A stretch of DNA of 64,000 nucleotides from Auanema rhodensis (Eukaryota; Nematoda; Chromadorea; Rhabditida; Rhabditidae), in the NCBI GenBank assembly GCA_964057225.1, contig OZ059894.1, positions 14,910,476-14,974,475 of the forward strand. Direction: 5' to 3'. The notes beneath the pieces are model-generated. The model saw only the letters and a program-made list of their open reading frames with translations, was not told the DNA's origin and made no database searches. Every line of letters begins with the position of its first letter. The stretch's first letter is position 1. Positions 24,012 to 38,077 of the stretch are shown piece after piece. The position numbers were made by a program, and so were the translations under genes.

Positions 24012-25943
24012 TTAGCATTCTCCACGATTATGATATACAAATTTGCTATTATTCAACCCACCATCAATAAGAGGGCTTAATGACAAGGCGCACATCTCTT
24101 TATCTCTGAAAAAATTGTATATAAATGTATTCGAAATCAAATGTTTTTTTTTGTTTTTTTTTTCATTTTTTTAAGAAATTATTTCTTCTAAGGGTCTCAT
24201 TTAATATATATAATGAACTTACGAATCAAATGCAATAGATTGACACTTTTTGCCACGAAGACATCTCCAGCATAATCTACAAATATCCGTACACTGTTCA
24301 AGAGAATATGCTTTGCTTATTCTAGCTTCAATGAATTGTTCAACTGGTTTTACTTCCCTCAAAACAGACAAGGATAACGAAAAATACTATTCAGATTGAT
24401 TTCGCTTACGTGAAACATGTACGAACACGTTCATCCTTCAACCGTCTATTATAACTGGAACTCTTTGAATTCATTACAGCTGCTACAGGTGCTGATGTCA
24501 CTGATGTAGTTTCCATAGCATATGAATCAACAATCTAAATTATTTCAAGAAATATCAATGAACCGGTCAGTAAAATGGCAAACCTTTGGATCTATTGTTG
24601 GAACATTTTTTGGTGTGCTTGATAGCACAGATTCTTCAGTTTTATGATTGGTAATATCACTTGATGGAGAATCATAGCCAGATTCTTCTACTGTAGCTAG
24701 CTGTAATTAATATGTTTGGCTACAAATCATACGTAGAATGCATTTCCAGAAAAAAAATGAACATTGCGAATTCTTTCCACTAATTGTTTCATTTTGCAAG
24801 TTTGAACATGCGAGATCGGTTGTATTTTCAATGTTTAAAAATAGAATTGTTGACCATCATTGCAGTGCAATGTTATTCTTTCTGAGAATAGATTATAGTA
24901 AACTCACAACATTCTCTTTAGATGTCTTTGAAGGAACAGTTGTCAGAATGTTTTCTAACGAAATATTTGAACGATCTTGTTTCTTCTGTCAACAAATTTC
25001 ATTAAAAATCGAATAGTTTCTATACCAGACTTACATTTTCACCAGAAGATTGCGAATTCACTGTTGTCTTTTTTTTACTTTTGTTAATCTAAAAAGTAAT
25101 TAAAATCTTCCTTATACTCGGTAACATACTTCAACTTTTTTAATTTCATCTTGTCTTTCCGGTTTCGGTGCTAAACAAATATTTTCAATATAGATAGCAT
25201 TATCATCATCAATAAACAAATCGGGAATATCATGACGTGATTGAGATGCCAAAATGCATTCCTGCAAAAAAAATATTAAACGAATATATTAATTCATATT
25301 CTAAGACCTTTTCTTTCTCATAAAAAGCAGCACTTTTACATACTACTTCGTATCGTTCTTGGCTTTTCTGACAAGCTTTCTGGCACAAATCAATGCTTTC
25401 AATATCCTGAATAAGTTGATCAACTATTCCAATAAGGATCTAAAAGAAAAACTTTAATCTTCTACCATTTCTCTCCAGAAATGATTACTTTTCCTTTAAT
25501 CATCTCATAGCAATTATCTTTAAAAAGGCTTTCGTCCCTTAGTATTGCTACACTGGGTTTATCTAAAATCTCATATACATAAATATCTGAAGATTTTTCT
25601 AGTATTACCATAACAAAACCTCTCATAATAACTAGTATCTCCTTGAGCAATCTCCAAAGTTCCTCCCCCGCTCCTATCTTTACTATTCAATTGGCAAAGT
25701 CCATTTTTAACAGAGTAGGAAAAGGATCTACCATACTGAGAAAATGAAAACTTGAATAGGGACATACCTGCATCTTTCTTTTTCTAATTCGAGACAAGCT
25801 GTTCTACATTGAACAATACTAAATTCGTCGAAAATCAAAATAGAGCTTCCTCTTAAGATACGACCAGGTAACTCATTGAAGCATTCCGGTATACCATAAA
25901 TGGTATAAAATTGCAGCAATATAAGAAAAACTATGCGAACCAT
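24012..25943 (-). CDS. Secreted protein with PAN/apple-type modules
   Basis: Eleven exons (25768-25943, 25609-25727, 25489-25586, 25308-25439, 25130-25261, 25035-25088, 24908-24985, 24584-24700, 24410-24534, 24223-24357, 24012-24105) join in phase to 419 residues. A signal peptide covers about residues 1-18. A first PAN-like module has CFNELPGRIL, CRTACLELEKERCRSFSYS and a later Cys. A second is centred on DLCQKACQKSQ. A Lys/Ser/Thr-rich linker follows, then a C-terminal module with EQCTDICRLCWRC and CQSIAFDS. PAN domains bind protein or carbohydrate in extracellular matrix and apical matrices. The intron after exon 1 is only 40 bp and uses the second of two AGs, chosen because only it keeps the frame. 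No zona pellucida domain is seen. Confidence 0.75.
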
Positions 25944-26065
25944 CACTTGAAAGAAATATAGTAAGCATATCTAATTACTCAAAAAACCGCATAAACTATT
26001 CAAAAGAAAAAACGTTAGACAGACAGATTTGATGAGACGACGTTACCATGTCTGAACTACGCTAT

Positions 26066-26212
26066 GAATCCATGAAAAAAGGATCGGGATGTTTTGAAGC
26101 ATCGGCAAATAGCCTTATAAGAGGTACTACAACAGTTGCAGTTGTCCGGATTATAATTGTCTATGTAAACAGAAACATGAATAGACCACGTTGAAGGTCG
26201 TAACTATTGTAT
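26066..26212 (+). CDS. Possible short ORF, basic peptide
   Basis: An open frame of about 48 codons starts MSELRYESMKKGSGCF and ends NRNMNRPR. It lies between two minus-strand genes, and composition is more balanced than the flanks. There is no recognised family and no splice evidence, so it is speculative. Confidence 0.15.
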
Positions 26213-26540
26213 CTGAATACAAGCTCAGATATTTTTTTCTTCTTCTTTGAATTTCTTCAGATGTGAATAATCAGTTTCTTTTGCTAGAAACTGAAGTTAT
26301 GAAAAGCATTGAATTTCAACATGTTCTTGACCTTCCCTTATAATTGTAATTGCATATGAGTCACAAAGGTTTGTATGGGCTTTCAGAAACATAATTATCT
26401 TCCAGTTTTATTCATTTTCTATCCGTACATATATTTTACAATCTAAACTACTATAAAACCAACAGTGAACTCTAGAGAGCTACAGAAGGACACATGTTCT
26501 TAATTAAAAAATACATGTTAGATATAGTACCCTAAGTTTT

Positions 26541-29401
26541 CTAAGCATGAGCATGCTGAGCAGGCACCTCATTGTATGGATCCTCCTATAAATAAAGTTT
26601 TCATGAAAATACCGGTACTTCGTTGTACTTACCTTTGCTCTCAAGGCAGCTTTACGTGCTTGAGCCATACTAGATGAGTTACGGGTAACTACGTTTGTGA
26701 TATAAAAATCTGCTAATTCTTTTTGAAGGGGAACAACTGGGGTATCAACAGAGCCGGTTTGGGATAACTCAACAGCTTGCTTGAAATAACCTGGCTCCTC
26801 GACTTCATTAAATCTAACGAGATGGGGAGCAATCTAACAAATATACAATATACAAAACGTTTTCACATATGGATAATCATACCTCTGTCATTCTCATTCT
26901 AAGGTCCTTGAGAGAATCGTATGGCAAACTCTTTCCAGAAACTTCAGAGATAGCACGGATGATCTTCCAGTCAACACGAGCATCTCCAGGTGGAGAAACA
27001 GCTGGGAGAGTTCTATAGCTGCAGATTAGGAAACAAAGTTGACAAAGACTCGTTTACCTTTGAGCACGTCCTTCAGTGTTAACATATGTTCCTTCTTTTT
27101 CGGTGTAAGCAGCTCCAGGAAGAATAACATCAGCCATTTCAGCTCCAGCATCTCCGTGATGTCCTTGATACACAACGAATGCTCCGGGATCGAGGTTGCT
27201 TCGGGAAATTTTTCCTTCGTCCGCTCCTAACAAATACAACAACTTGATGGGCTTCTTGCGGAGAGCAGCAGTTCCAGCCTACATTACACAATTACGAAAG
27301 ATGTTACGAATATGATTTTTACTTGATAGCCAATATCAAGAGCACCAACTTGACCAGCCCATTGATGTAAAACGTTTACAACCTTGGTGGAAGCATTCAT
27401 GCGGACCTTGCTACCCTAAAATTCCCGTTGATAAAGAACAAAAAAATGTTTGAAAAAGCTTACTAATTGTTGAACAGCAGCGAGAATAGCAGAACCCTTC
27501 TCTCCTTGAAGAACAGAAGATCCTACAATAATCATAGGATTCTTAGCAGCAAGGAATTTCTGAAAAAAAATTTAAATTACAATAATAATATTAAAAACAA
27601 AAATACCTTTGCGAATTCGGAGCTTCCGGAAGCAACATCAGCAAGAGACTTGGCGTTGTCCCCAAGGAATTCATAATCGTAAGTAAGATCGGATTTACCT
27701 CCGATAACTCCTACTTCGATATCGGAATAAAGATAACTAAACAAATAAATAAATTGCTTGCTTGCGGAAAGTTAATACTCACGCTTTGCGAATACGAGCG
27801 TTCAAAACTGGAGCTTCGAAACGAGGGTTAGTTCCAACAAGCAGTAAAGCATCACAATCCTCAATTCCAGCAATACCGTCATTCATGACGTAGTTAGATC
27901 TGAGAAACAAGAATAAGCAAACAGTACGGAAAATATATTGATATACTAACCTAAGATCTGTTCCTCCAGATCCAGCTGGGAACTCTTCTTCGGTACAGAG
28001 ATTTTCACTGTTGAACTTATTGAAAAGATCTTTAAGGGCAACCATAGCCTCTGAATCGGAAATTAGCTAAATTTACTTGATGCAAAACATACCAACATCA
28101 GTTAAGCCTCCAACTACAGCTGCTTTAAGCTCAGCAGGAGTTTCTCTGAACTTCTTAGAAACAGTGAATAAAGCTTCTTCCCATGAAGCTGGCCTAAATT
28201 AAAATATTATAAAACTGATTTTCTCATTGAACTCACTTCAAAGTTCCATCAGAACCCTTAATCATTGGTGTAAGAAGACGTTGAGTCTTGAGACCATCGA
28301 TAGCGAATCTAGTACGATCAGAAATCCATTCTTCATTGATGTTCTGAAAATCAATAATTAATAAATGATTAATCTTGCAACAAACATCATTCATCTTAGG
28401 GATAACACGAAGAAGCTCTCCGGTACGGTGGGAAAGAACAATATTGGATCCAGTGGCATCCATAACATCAACACTTTCGGTTTTACGAGTTTCCCATGGA
28501 CGAGCAGTGAATCTGAACTTTGTTTTGTATTTTAAAAAAGCATTAGTCTTCTAATATTACGCATATTGCTTGCTAGTAAGGGCTCCTACAGGGCAGATAT
28601 CGATGATGTTTCCAGAGAGTTCAGAGGCGAAAAATTTCTCAACATATGTTCCGATTTGAAGATCTACTCCTCTTCCGGTAGTTCCAAAATCAGGGAAAGC
28701 AGCAACTTCGTTGGCAAATCTTACACAACGAGTACATTGAATGCAACGAGTCATAACAGTCTTAACAAGAGGTCCAATATTCTTGTCTTCGACAGCTCTC
28801 AAAACAATAATGTAATTATAAAATCTTTGAAAGATACGCATTACCTCTTTCCGTCATGACCACATTGAAGACGTCCCCGATCACTTCCGAAAGCAACAGA
28901 TTGATCTTGTAAATCACATTCACCTCCTTGATCACAAATTGGGCAGTCAAGAGGATGGTTGTTAAGTAAAAATTCCATAACTCCTTCGCGAGCCTTACGT
29001 ACAAAATCAGAGTTGGTCTTAACTTTCATTCCCTTCATTACTGGCATAGCGCAAGAAGCGACAGGCTAAAAAAATATTAGACAGGATTTAGGTATAAAGC
29101 CAACCTTAACACTCTTTTCAACTTCAACCAAGCACATACGGCAGTTACCAGCAATAGAGAGACGATCATGATAACAGAAACGAGGAATATCTACACCAAC
29201 AAGAGCACAAGCCTAAAATACGTAATTCAACAAAGAAAAAAAACAGGAACAAACCTGGAGAATAGTGAGTCCGGGATCAACCAAAACTTTCTTGTCGTCG
29301 ATGAAAACTTCGATCTTCTCTGGAGCTGCATTGGATTGGGCACGGGCTCCAATGCGACTCCTACGAGTAGCACGGGCCAAAGTGGACCCAATTCGCTGCA
29401 T
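26541..29401 (-). CDS. nuo-5: NADH:ubiquinone oxidoreductase 75 kDa subunit (complex I, NDUFS1)
   Basis: Sixteen exons join in phase to 728 residues, the normal family length: 29255-29401, 29105-29212, 28845-29065, 28561-28797, 28386-28512, 28237-28343, 28093-28193, 27951-28050, 27783-27899, 27607-27736, 27464-27559, 27323-27415, 27058-27278, 26883-27018, 26633-26833 and 26541-26585. The Arg/Ala-rich, acid-free N-terminus is a mitochondrial presequence. Iron-sulfur ligands are all visible: the 2Fe-2S cluster in [16 protein letters not shown], the His/Cys site [19 protein letters not shown] (about residues 118-136) and [10 protein letters not shown] (about 177-186). The molybdopterin-oxidoreductase-like C-terminal part is complete ([17 protein letters not shown]). 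The protein acts in the matrix arm of complex I, passing electrons from NADH toward ubiquinone. The gene is intact with no odd codons. Confidence 0.97.
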
Positions 29402-29737
29402 TCTGAACCCAAACTAAAACAATGTATACATATATAATAGAACAATATACATATACTTGAAAAAAAGGAAGAAATATCAAACTTTTCAAACATTTCTATC
29501 TTGATTCCAGAAAGAAAAATAACAAATAATAATTTGTAAAATGAGTTTTCACTCAATTCGTTTTTACACAAGCTAACAAAATGCTCGAGATGAATATATT
29601 AGTTATTTTCATTTTTATAAATTACAAAATCTCAGCTATAATTACAAAAGTTAACATTTGCAACTATGACTTGCTTTACGCACGGACCAAGAAGCATTTT
29701 AAACTTGAACTATATCATTCTACATTAAAAAATATGA

Positions 29738-29965
29738 ACGTATATATTATTTTATACAGTTAATTTTGATTTTTACATAATTCTTAATTTTAATAATACA
29801 TTAAAAATTGTTTCTTAAGTTATAAACCTTGTAAGCAGCACAGCGCCGTTATATGTGAATTTCACCGACAAATCTCACTTGAGAGAGGGCAATCCGTTCG
29901 GGACCAATATTATACAGCTCTCTCGTTCATATTTAAGAGAAGTGGAATTTCATATTCATCTTTTC
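29738..29965. repeat. Copy 1 of a diverged ~225 bp repeat
   Basis: It aligns along its length, in the same orientation, with 32072-32295. The shared core is GGGCAATC(C/G)GTTC(G/A)GGACC followed by AATATT, plus a T/A-rich segment with TACATTAAAAAT. Each copy lies upstream of a minus-strand gene (nuo-5 here, ZFPL1 for the other). An internal hairpin (GTGAATTTCAC here) is replaced in copy 2 by a different but still pairing sequence. Confidence 0.65.
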
Positions 29966-30178
29966 ATACAAGTATAAATATATTATTTCATTATTACGTT
30001 TTTGTGTTCTGTGATAATTCTTTTTCAAATAAATATATAACATTTGTCACGGCACTTCGGAAATTATTTAATATAATAATACTTCACAGCCAATTACCCA
30101 GGTTTGTACAGCAGAAAGTTATCACAGATAATATTGTCATAAATCATAAATATTATAAGCAAAAAAGTTGTCGAAAGA

Positions 30179-31973
<1,795 letters not shown>

Positions 31974-32071
31974 CTATAATTATAAATTTAATAATAGAAA
32001 CTATAACCATTTATGCATTTAAGTGAGAGGCATTTTTAAATGTATTTATCTTATTTTATGAAATAACACAG

Positions 32072-32295
32072 GCGTATATGTTAGTTTATACAGTTAATTT
32101 TTATTTTTACATAACTTTTAATTCTAACAATACATTAAAAATCGTTTCTCAGGCTTTAAGCCCTGTAGACACAACGTTGATGTTTGAGAAACTCACCAAC
32201 AAATCAGCCTTCAGCGTGGGCAATCGGTTCAGGACCAATATTCTCCAACCCCCTCATTTAGATTTAAGGAAAATTGAGTTTCATTATTACTCATA
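32072..32295. repeat. Copy 2 of a diverged ~225 bp repeat
   Basis: This is the direct repeat of 29738-29965, about 100 bp upstream of the ZFPL1 start. It includes a near-palindrome CAGGCTTTAAGCCCTG at about 32150-32165 and a possible hairpin GTTGATGTTTGAG/CTCACCAAC at 32176-32200. Confidence 0.65.
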
Positions 32296-33030
32296 TCTAT
32301 TACGACTCTTATTCATGCAGCTTTATTATATGTATATATTTTAAAATATTGCTTTAATATAAAAATATTATATACTTTCGTTTTTTAAATAATCATCCTA
32401 ATATTCATATAAAAAAAACATTGAAATAGCTTCAAAATATATTTTGTTTATTAATTTGTATGCTGGAACAATCCTAACAATATAATTTGTGAATTTTTAA
32501 AATTTTCCTTTCTATTGGCGGTTGGATGTGAAAGTGATTATGGCATATTTGAAAACGGCTATCGCAAGGTCATCTTTATCCTGTCTTTATTTCACTTGTT
32601 TATTCCTTCAATTTTCTGGTTTAAAATTTATTATAAACCTGCCATAATGAATTTTTCTTCTCTTATTATGCAATTCCTCCAGTATATGTGGGCTAATATA
32701 GACAGGCCACAAAGCAGCTTCCCGGATCAGATAAGTGAACGACTCGTTTTCTGTCGCGCAATAGTGCGGTGCAAACATCTGATTGCGTGAACCAGCCTGC
32801 TGCCTGAGGCGATGTTTCTGCTACGCTTCTACCTTTATTGACATTTTGACACTGCCTACCAGTCTTAGCTCAGATTGACGTGTTCTTGTGTGAACTCTCT
32901 CTGACTCTTGTAAAATCTTACTATTCGCTTAATTCAATTTCATCGCTTGAAAAACTTGCCTTTGCGCCAACCATACTTAGTAAGTTCATTTAATTCTTGG
33001 ATTGTTGTTCAATATCATCATATAGGATTG

Positions 33031-36000
33031 ATGCTTCCTGATAAAGATCCTCCGTTACCTAATAACCGTCCTGGTATTCGAAATTTTCGACTTCCTCAGA
33101 GTAGTCCGCCTGCTATACAGGTAGTGTACTATACAAAACGCTTCTCTTGTATCATTTTCACTATCTAACGCCACAATAGTTTTCTTGTGTATTCTCAAAT
33201 CGTTTATATATCTGTTACATTTTTCTTCGATTGGCTTAATGCTAACTGTTTGTCTTTCTCAATTTCTGGTTGACTTTCCCCCCTATTATTCAGTGAAATG
33301 TCAGATCGGAAAAGAAGTCACGGACGGTGGAATAATAGGTAAGTTTGTTACCAAAAATTTTTTGATATTGCTCTCTCAGTGTCAAGCAAAAATGTGTTGA
33401 AGCTGGTCTTTCGGGCTTGTTTATTACTTGTGATGGCCAAGAAAAACAGTCTATTGCCGAGGCTTACAATCTAATTGATTCTATCTTGGATAATCAGCCA
33501 TGTTCGGTTTCTTATTCTTTTACCAAAGATGTTTTGTGCTGCTTCAGCTGATGACAAGCAGGTTGATGCAGATGAATCAGCAGATAGTAATGATGAAGAC
33601 GTAGCTGATTCTATTAAAAGGATCTGTAACGATACTAGAGAAACCAAATCCAAAGCGAGACGCTGTAAACAAAGACCTACTGGAGTCAAGAATTGCCTTT
33701 TTGTCACAGTAAATGGTTGTTTTCTCTACTTTTCGCTCATTAAAAATGGTTTCCTCAGGAGCTGATATAGTAGATTTGGCAGAAAAACTTGTTGTCAAGG
33801 CTCAGGGAGCCCCATGCTGTCGTCACTTACAGGCACTTTCTAATGACATCTAAGACTATTTGTAAATATTCATTTTTTGTTCCAGCGTGTCCTTCCTGTA
33901 GAAGAAACTGCCACTATTGATTTGAAAAAATTATCTGAAATGATCACTTCAGTAATTCGAATTTCCTATTTTTAATATCAAATTTCCCGTTTAAGTGTGT
34001 GTCTAGACATTTGAAAGCGAAAGAAGACGGATCATATCCTAGTTACGCTCTCGAGTTTAAGGTATTCCAATCTATGTAATTGGAAATAACCTTTTAAAAT
34101 TAATTGCTAGACTCGAAACAATGATACCGTAAAGAAAACTGAAGTTCTGGAGATGTTGAATGACGCTATAAACGCCATAGCCCCCTCTGCTAAAGTAGAT
34201 TTATCTGGTTTGTTGATTGTAAATTTAGTTTTTGGACGTAACATTTGGATTAAAGGTGCCGAAGTTCTCTTTTATGTGCAAGTTGTTAGAAAAACTTTGA
34301 TGGTTGGAGGAATGAAAAATTATTTTAAATTGAGAAAGTATAGCATGAGACCAGCAGAAAAGTCATGATGTAATTGTGATTCATCTTGTTAAACTTTGTT
34401 AGTTTTTATTGTTGTTTCAATATAAATTGTTGGATATTGCTGAATAGAGTCCGAAAAGTACTGGGATATTTATTCCTATTCAATATCTTTTCTTTTTATT
34501 GAGATATGCTTGTTGAAGCGCTTCTTGTTTTCTTTACGTGACCGGTTCTTTTAAGTGTCTGTCATCATTTGTCTGACGGCAAGAGCAAGTAGTCCTTCTA
34601 GTTCCAACTTAACTCATATGAAATTCTTTTCTTGGACTTTGTAATCTTGATATTTTACTTTTGATGTCATGCATTCAGCATATGATCATATGCTGCGCCA
34701 TCTGGTGCCAACGGATAGTTTAATGGGAAGCTCTATCCTATTTAGAGTATCTTCGTCGCTTATTGATCCTTCTCATTTTGTCTCATAATCTTCTTAGTTA
34801 AGTATACTCCGTTAACCTCATGTTTTATGTCCTAATATTTAACTGCATGTTTGCTTTATTAAAAACTCGTCATTATTTCGTATGATTATTATATAATTTT
34901 AATTGTTTCGTGTTTCTAGAAGCACTTTCTATTTTTGTCTTTTTTATTTAAATTGTTTTTCAGAGAAGGATATATCATTGGTCCGCATCTTCTTCTCATC
35001 GTTTAAATAACTGGGAATCATCTCCTGCTCCTGTTTTATCCGATCCTCCTGAAATTCATAATCGTCGCAGATTTTATGCAGAAACACAGCCCAGACCCAT
35101 AACTCAAGGTGATATGCCCTTGTTGTTTTCTTAAATATTTGATCTTGTAGGTGTTTCATCTGGATTAATTTGGAACCCTGCACCTATTCCAAGAATGGAA
35201 TATGAAAGTTTTGATGATGGTATATACACTTTAATATATTTTTAATTTATATGTCTCACAGAATGTCCTAGTACGTCTACTTCGGTAAAATTAAACTCAT
35301 TGCCATCACTTGTATCTTCGACATTTTACAATAATGGTAAACCTTAATTATATTAACGTGGAAAGATTTTGGAAAAAAACATATATGGAGCAAAGCTTTA
35401 TAAAAATTCTGATGCTCAGTGCAAAATGAACATCATGCATGCATGAACCGTTTTCATTGAAATTAATGTCGACTATAATATTATTTCAAAAATTATTTTA
35501 AGATTCCAATGGAACTCAAAACCAGCAAAGTGCATTAGACTCGTATTGTTTCTATGATCAAGGTCATCCTATGGGCTTAATATCGCAACTTGCTGAACTG
35601 CGTTCTGATAACACAATGTGTGATGTTGAGCTAGTGGTTAGAATGGAAAAGCTTTGCCAAAAGTTATACTTATTTCTTTAGGTGGACGGATGTTCTATCA
35701 TGGCTCATAAATGTGTTTTAGCAGCAGCTATACCTTACTTTCGAATCATGTTCACAGGAGCCATGATTGAGTCTAGGAAAAACAGAATCACAATTAATGT
35801 AAGAATTAGCTGTTTATTTTTAAAAACTTTAATTTTATAGGATATTGAATATGAAGCGTTGAAAGCATTGGTGGATTTTGTTTACACAAGCAGTATTCGA
35901 ATTAACAGTGAAAATGTACAAAATATTCTGTTTGCCGCTTCAATTTTGCAGGTTTCATAACACTTCCCATGTAACAAAATTAATTTACTGTTGGCTTAGA

Positions 36001-38077
36001 TGGACAATGTTTGTGGGGCTTGCCAACAATTCTTGTCAAGGTTTTTAACCACTAATAACTGCCTATCAATTCGGCAATTTGCTGAAATACATAATTGTAC
36101 AGATTTACTTGGGAGTACTGAAGCATTTGCCATCGATCACTTCTCCGTAATTGAGTTCGAATAATCTGTAAGGTTGTTGATTTCGTTATTTCAGGAATTG
36201 AGAAAGAACGATGAATTTTTACATATTCCATTCAATCATTTAGAGAGCTTGATAAAAAGGGAAGACCTTTTAATTAAAAAAGAAAATGAGGTATTATATC
36301 TTCATGTTTTTTTTAAAATTTTTTCTATTATTAGGTATTTGATGCCATCGTTTCATGGGTTGACTGTAAACCTGACGAGAGAAAGAAACACTTTTTTGAT
36401 TTAATATCCCACCTAAGATGGTCACAAATGTCAATTAGGTTTTTAAAAACTATTGTCAAACAAAATAACTATATTAATGTAAATATTGTAATAGCTTGCT
36501 AATACAAAAGCTTATTCTTTAGGAAGACTTTCGGTGTAAAGAGCTTGTTTCTGAGGCTGCCTTAGAAATGCTTACTTCTCAGGACCTATTGGTGCCCTTG
36601 CCTCAAAAAGTTATTAATCAGGAAAATGGGGACCAATATGCTGCATCGTCTTCTGTATGTTATTTCGATTATTTTTGCAAGTATCATATATTTATCATAG
36701 ACTAATGAGCCCATTAATATTTCAAAACCATTCCATAATAGAATAGCTCCAAGAAAATCTCTTGCTGGTGTTATATTCTGTGCTGGTGGTAGAGGTACTT
36801 GTTCATTTATTAAGCTTAGACTCAATTTGATTTTGAAGGAACTGTTGGAGTACCCTTCAGAACAGTGGAAGCTTATGATTGGAGAAAAAACAGCTGGATA
36901 GCAGTACCAGAAATGATTCAACAACGTAGACATGTTGGGGTGGTTAGTGCTCAGGGAAAATTGTAAGTAAAATATCTTATACGTTAGCTTTAACGGGGAT
37001 ACATATTATAGATATGCCATTGGAGGGCATGATGGGCATGTTCATTTAGATTCAGCTGAGGTTTTTGATCCTGAAATTGGTGTTTGGAGATCCATAGCTC
37101 CGATGCATACAAGTAGAAGGTGAGTTCTTATTTTCTTCAAAGAAGCTATTTGTTCTAACCACTGCAAATATATTAATGCTTAGGGGAATTGCTGTTACGG
37201 GGCTTGATGGGGCTATATATGCTGTTGGTGGATTGGATGATCATACATGTTTCCCTGTATGTTACGAGGTTTTCTTTCAATGTTTAACTCTTGTCTTTGA
37301 AGACGGTAGAACGCTATGATATTGAGTTGGATCAGTGGACGGAAGTAGCTCATATGTGCAGCCATCGAGGTGGTGTTGGAGTTACAGCATTCAGTACGTA
37401 TTTTCTCTCATTTCTATCAAATAATCACCTTTCAGGAAATTACCTCTTTGCCATTGGTGGTAATGACGGAACACATTCTTTAAATTCTTGCGAACGTTAT
37501 GATCCTTTGTTGAACAAATGGAAAATGATCAAGAGTATGTGCAATAGAAGGTAAAATTTAGTTCAAAATATATATTTATGCAACTTATAAAATTTCAGAG
37601 CAGGTGCTGGTGTATCAGTATTGAACGGGTTTCTCTACGCTGTTGGAGGCTTTGATGACAATGCACCTTTAGCGACATGTGAGAGATATAATGTGATCAC
37701 AGATACCTGGGAATCGCTTGATAATATGAGCTGTCCCAGAGGTAAAGTTCAATACCTTCGTTCTCATTAACTTATTTTTTTTGTTACAGGTGGCGTCGGT
37801 GTTGCATCCATGGGTGGACTTCTATATGCTATTGGTGGTCACGATGGTGTTAAGTATTTGAATACTGTTGAATGTTATGATCCATATCTTAATCGTTGGT
37901 CTCCTGTAGCTGATATCAAAGAGTGTCGAGCAGGAGCCGGGGTAGCTTGGGCTGATGTCAGGTTTGTGTTCTTAAAGCATTTTGGTCTTTTAATCGTTGT
38001 GTTCTAGAATCGATGATATCCAACCTCGACAAATGGATAGTGTTTGTGGCCCATTTGGAGCTGGACAATGTATATAA
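33031..38077 (+). CDS. kel-8: BTB-BACK-Kelch protein, KLHL8 type
   Basis: Twenty exons join in phase to 749 residues: 33031-33120, 34964-35108, 35151-35219, 35262-35336, 35503-35636, 35682-35798, 35841-35951, 36000-36146, 36195-36290, 36335-36478, 36523-36654, 36701-36794, 36839-36962, 37012-37119, 37184-37256, 37303-37393, 37436-37550, 37599-37741, 37790-37961 and 38008-38077. A Pro/Ser-rich N-terminus of about 155 residues leads to a BTB domain (CDVELV, then HKCVLAAAIPYFRIMFTG), a BACK domain and six kelch repeats (GGHDG, GGLDD, GGNDG, GGFDD, GGHDG). The kelch region resembles KLHL8/kel-8, a CUL-3 substrate adaptor that affects glutamate-receptor abundance in C. elegans. Exon 1 is assigned because it is phase-compatible and follows a likely SL acceptor. 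Intron 1 contains a complete other gene. Confidence 0.9.
33298..34368 (+). CDS. THUMP-domain tRNA acetylation adaptor (THUMPD1/Tan1 type)
   Basis: Eight exons (33298-33338, 33380-33501, 33548-33715, 33759-33832, 33886-33951, 33996-34061, 34111-34207, 34256-34368) encode 248 residues. The start ATG lies just after a ttattcag acceptor. The family core is visible: a basic N-terminus (MSDRKRSHGRWNNR), GLSGLFITCDGQEKQSIAEA, an acidic Asp/Glu-rich insert, the THUMP domain (CCRHLQRVLPVEE, then LEFKTRNNDT and KVDLSG) and the C-terminal YFKLRKYSM. In yeast and man this protein binds tRNA and helps the NAT10/Kre33 acetyltransferase make N4-acetylcytidine at position 12 of tRNA-Ser and tRNA-Leu. The exon 2/3 border is the least certain. 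Intron 4 appears to start with GC. The whole gene lies inside intron 1 of kel-8 on the same strand. Confidence 0.88.
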
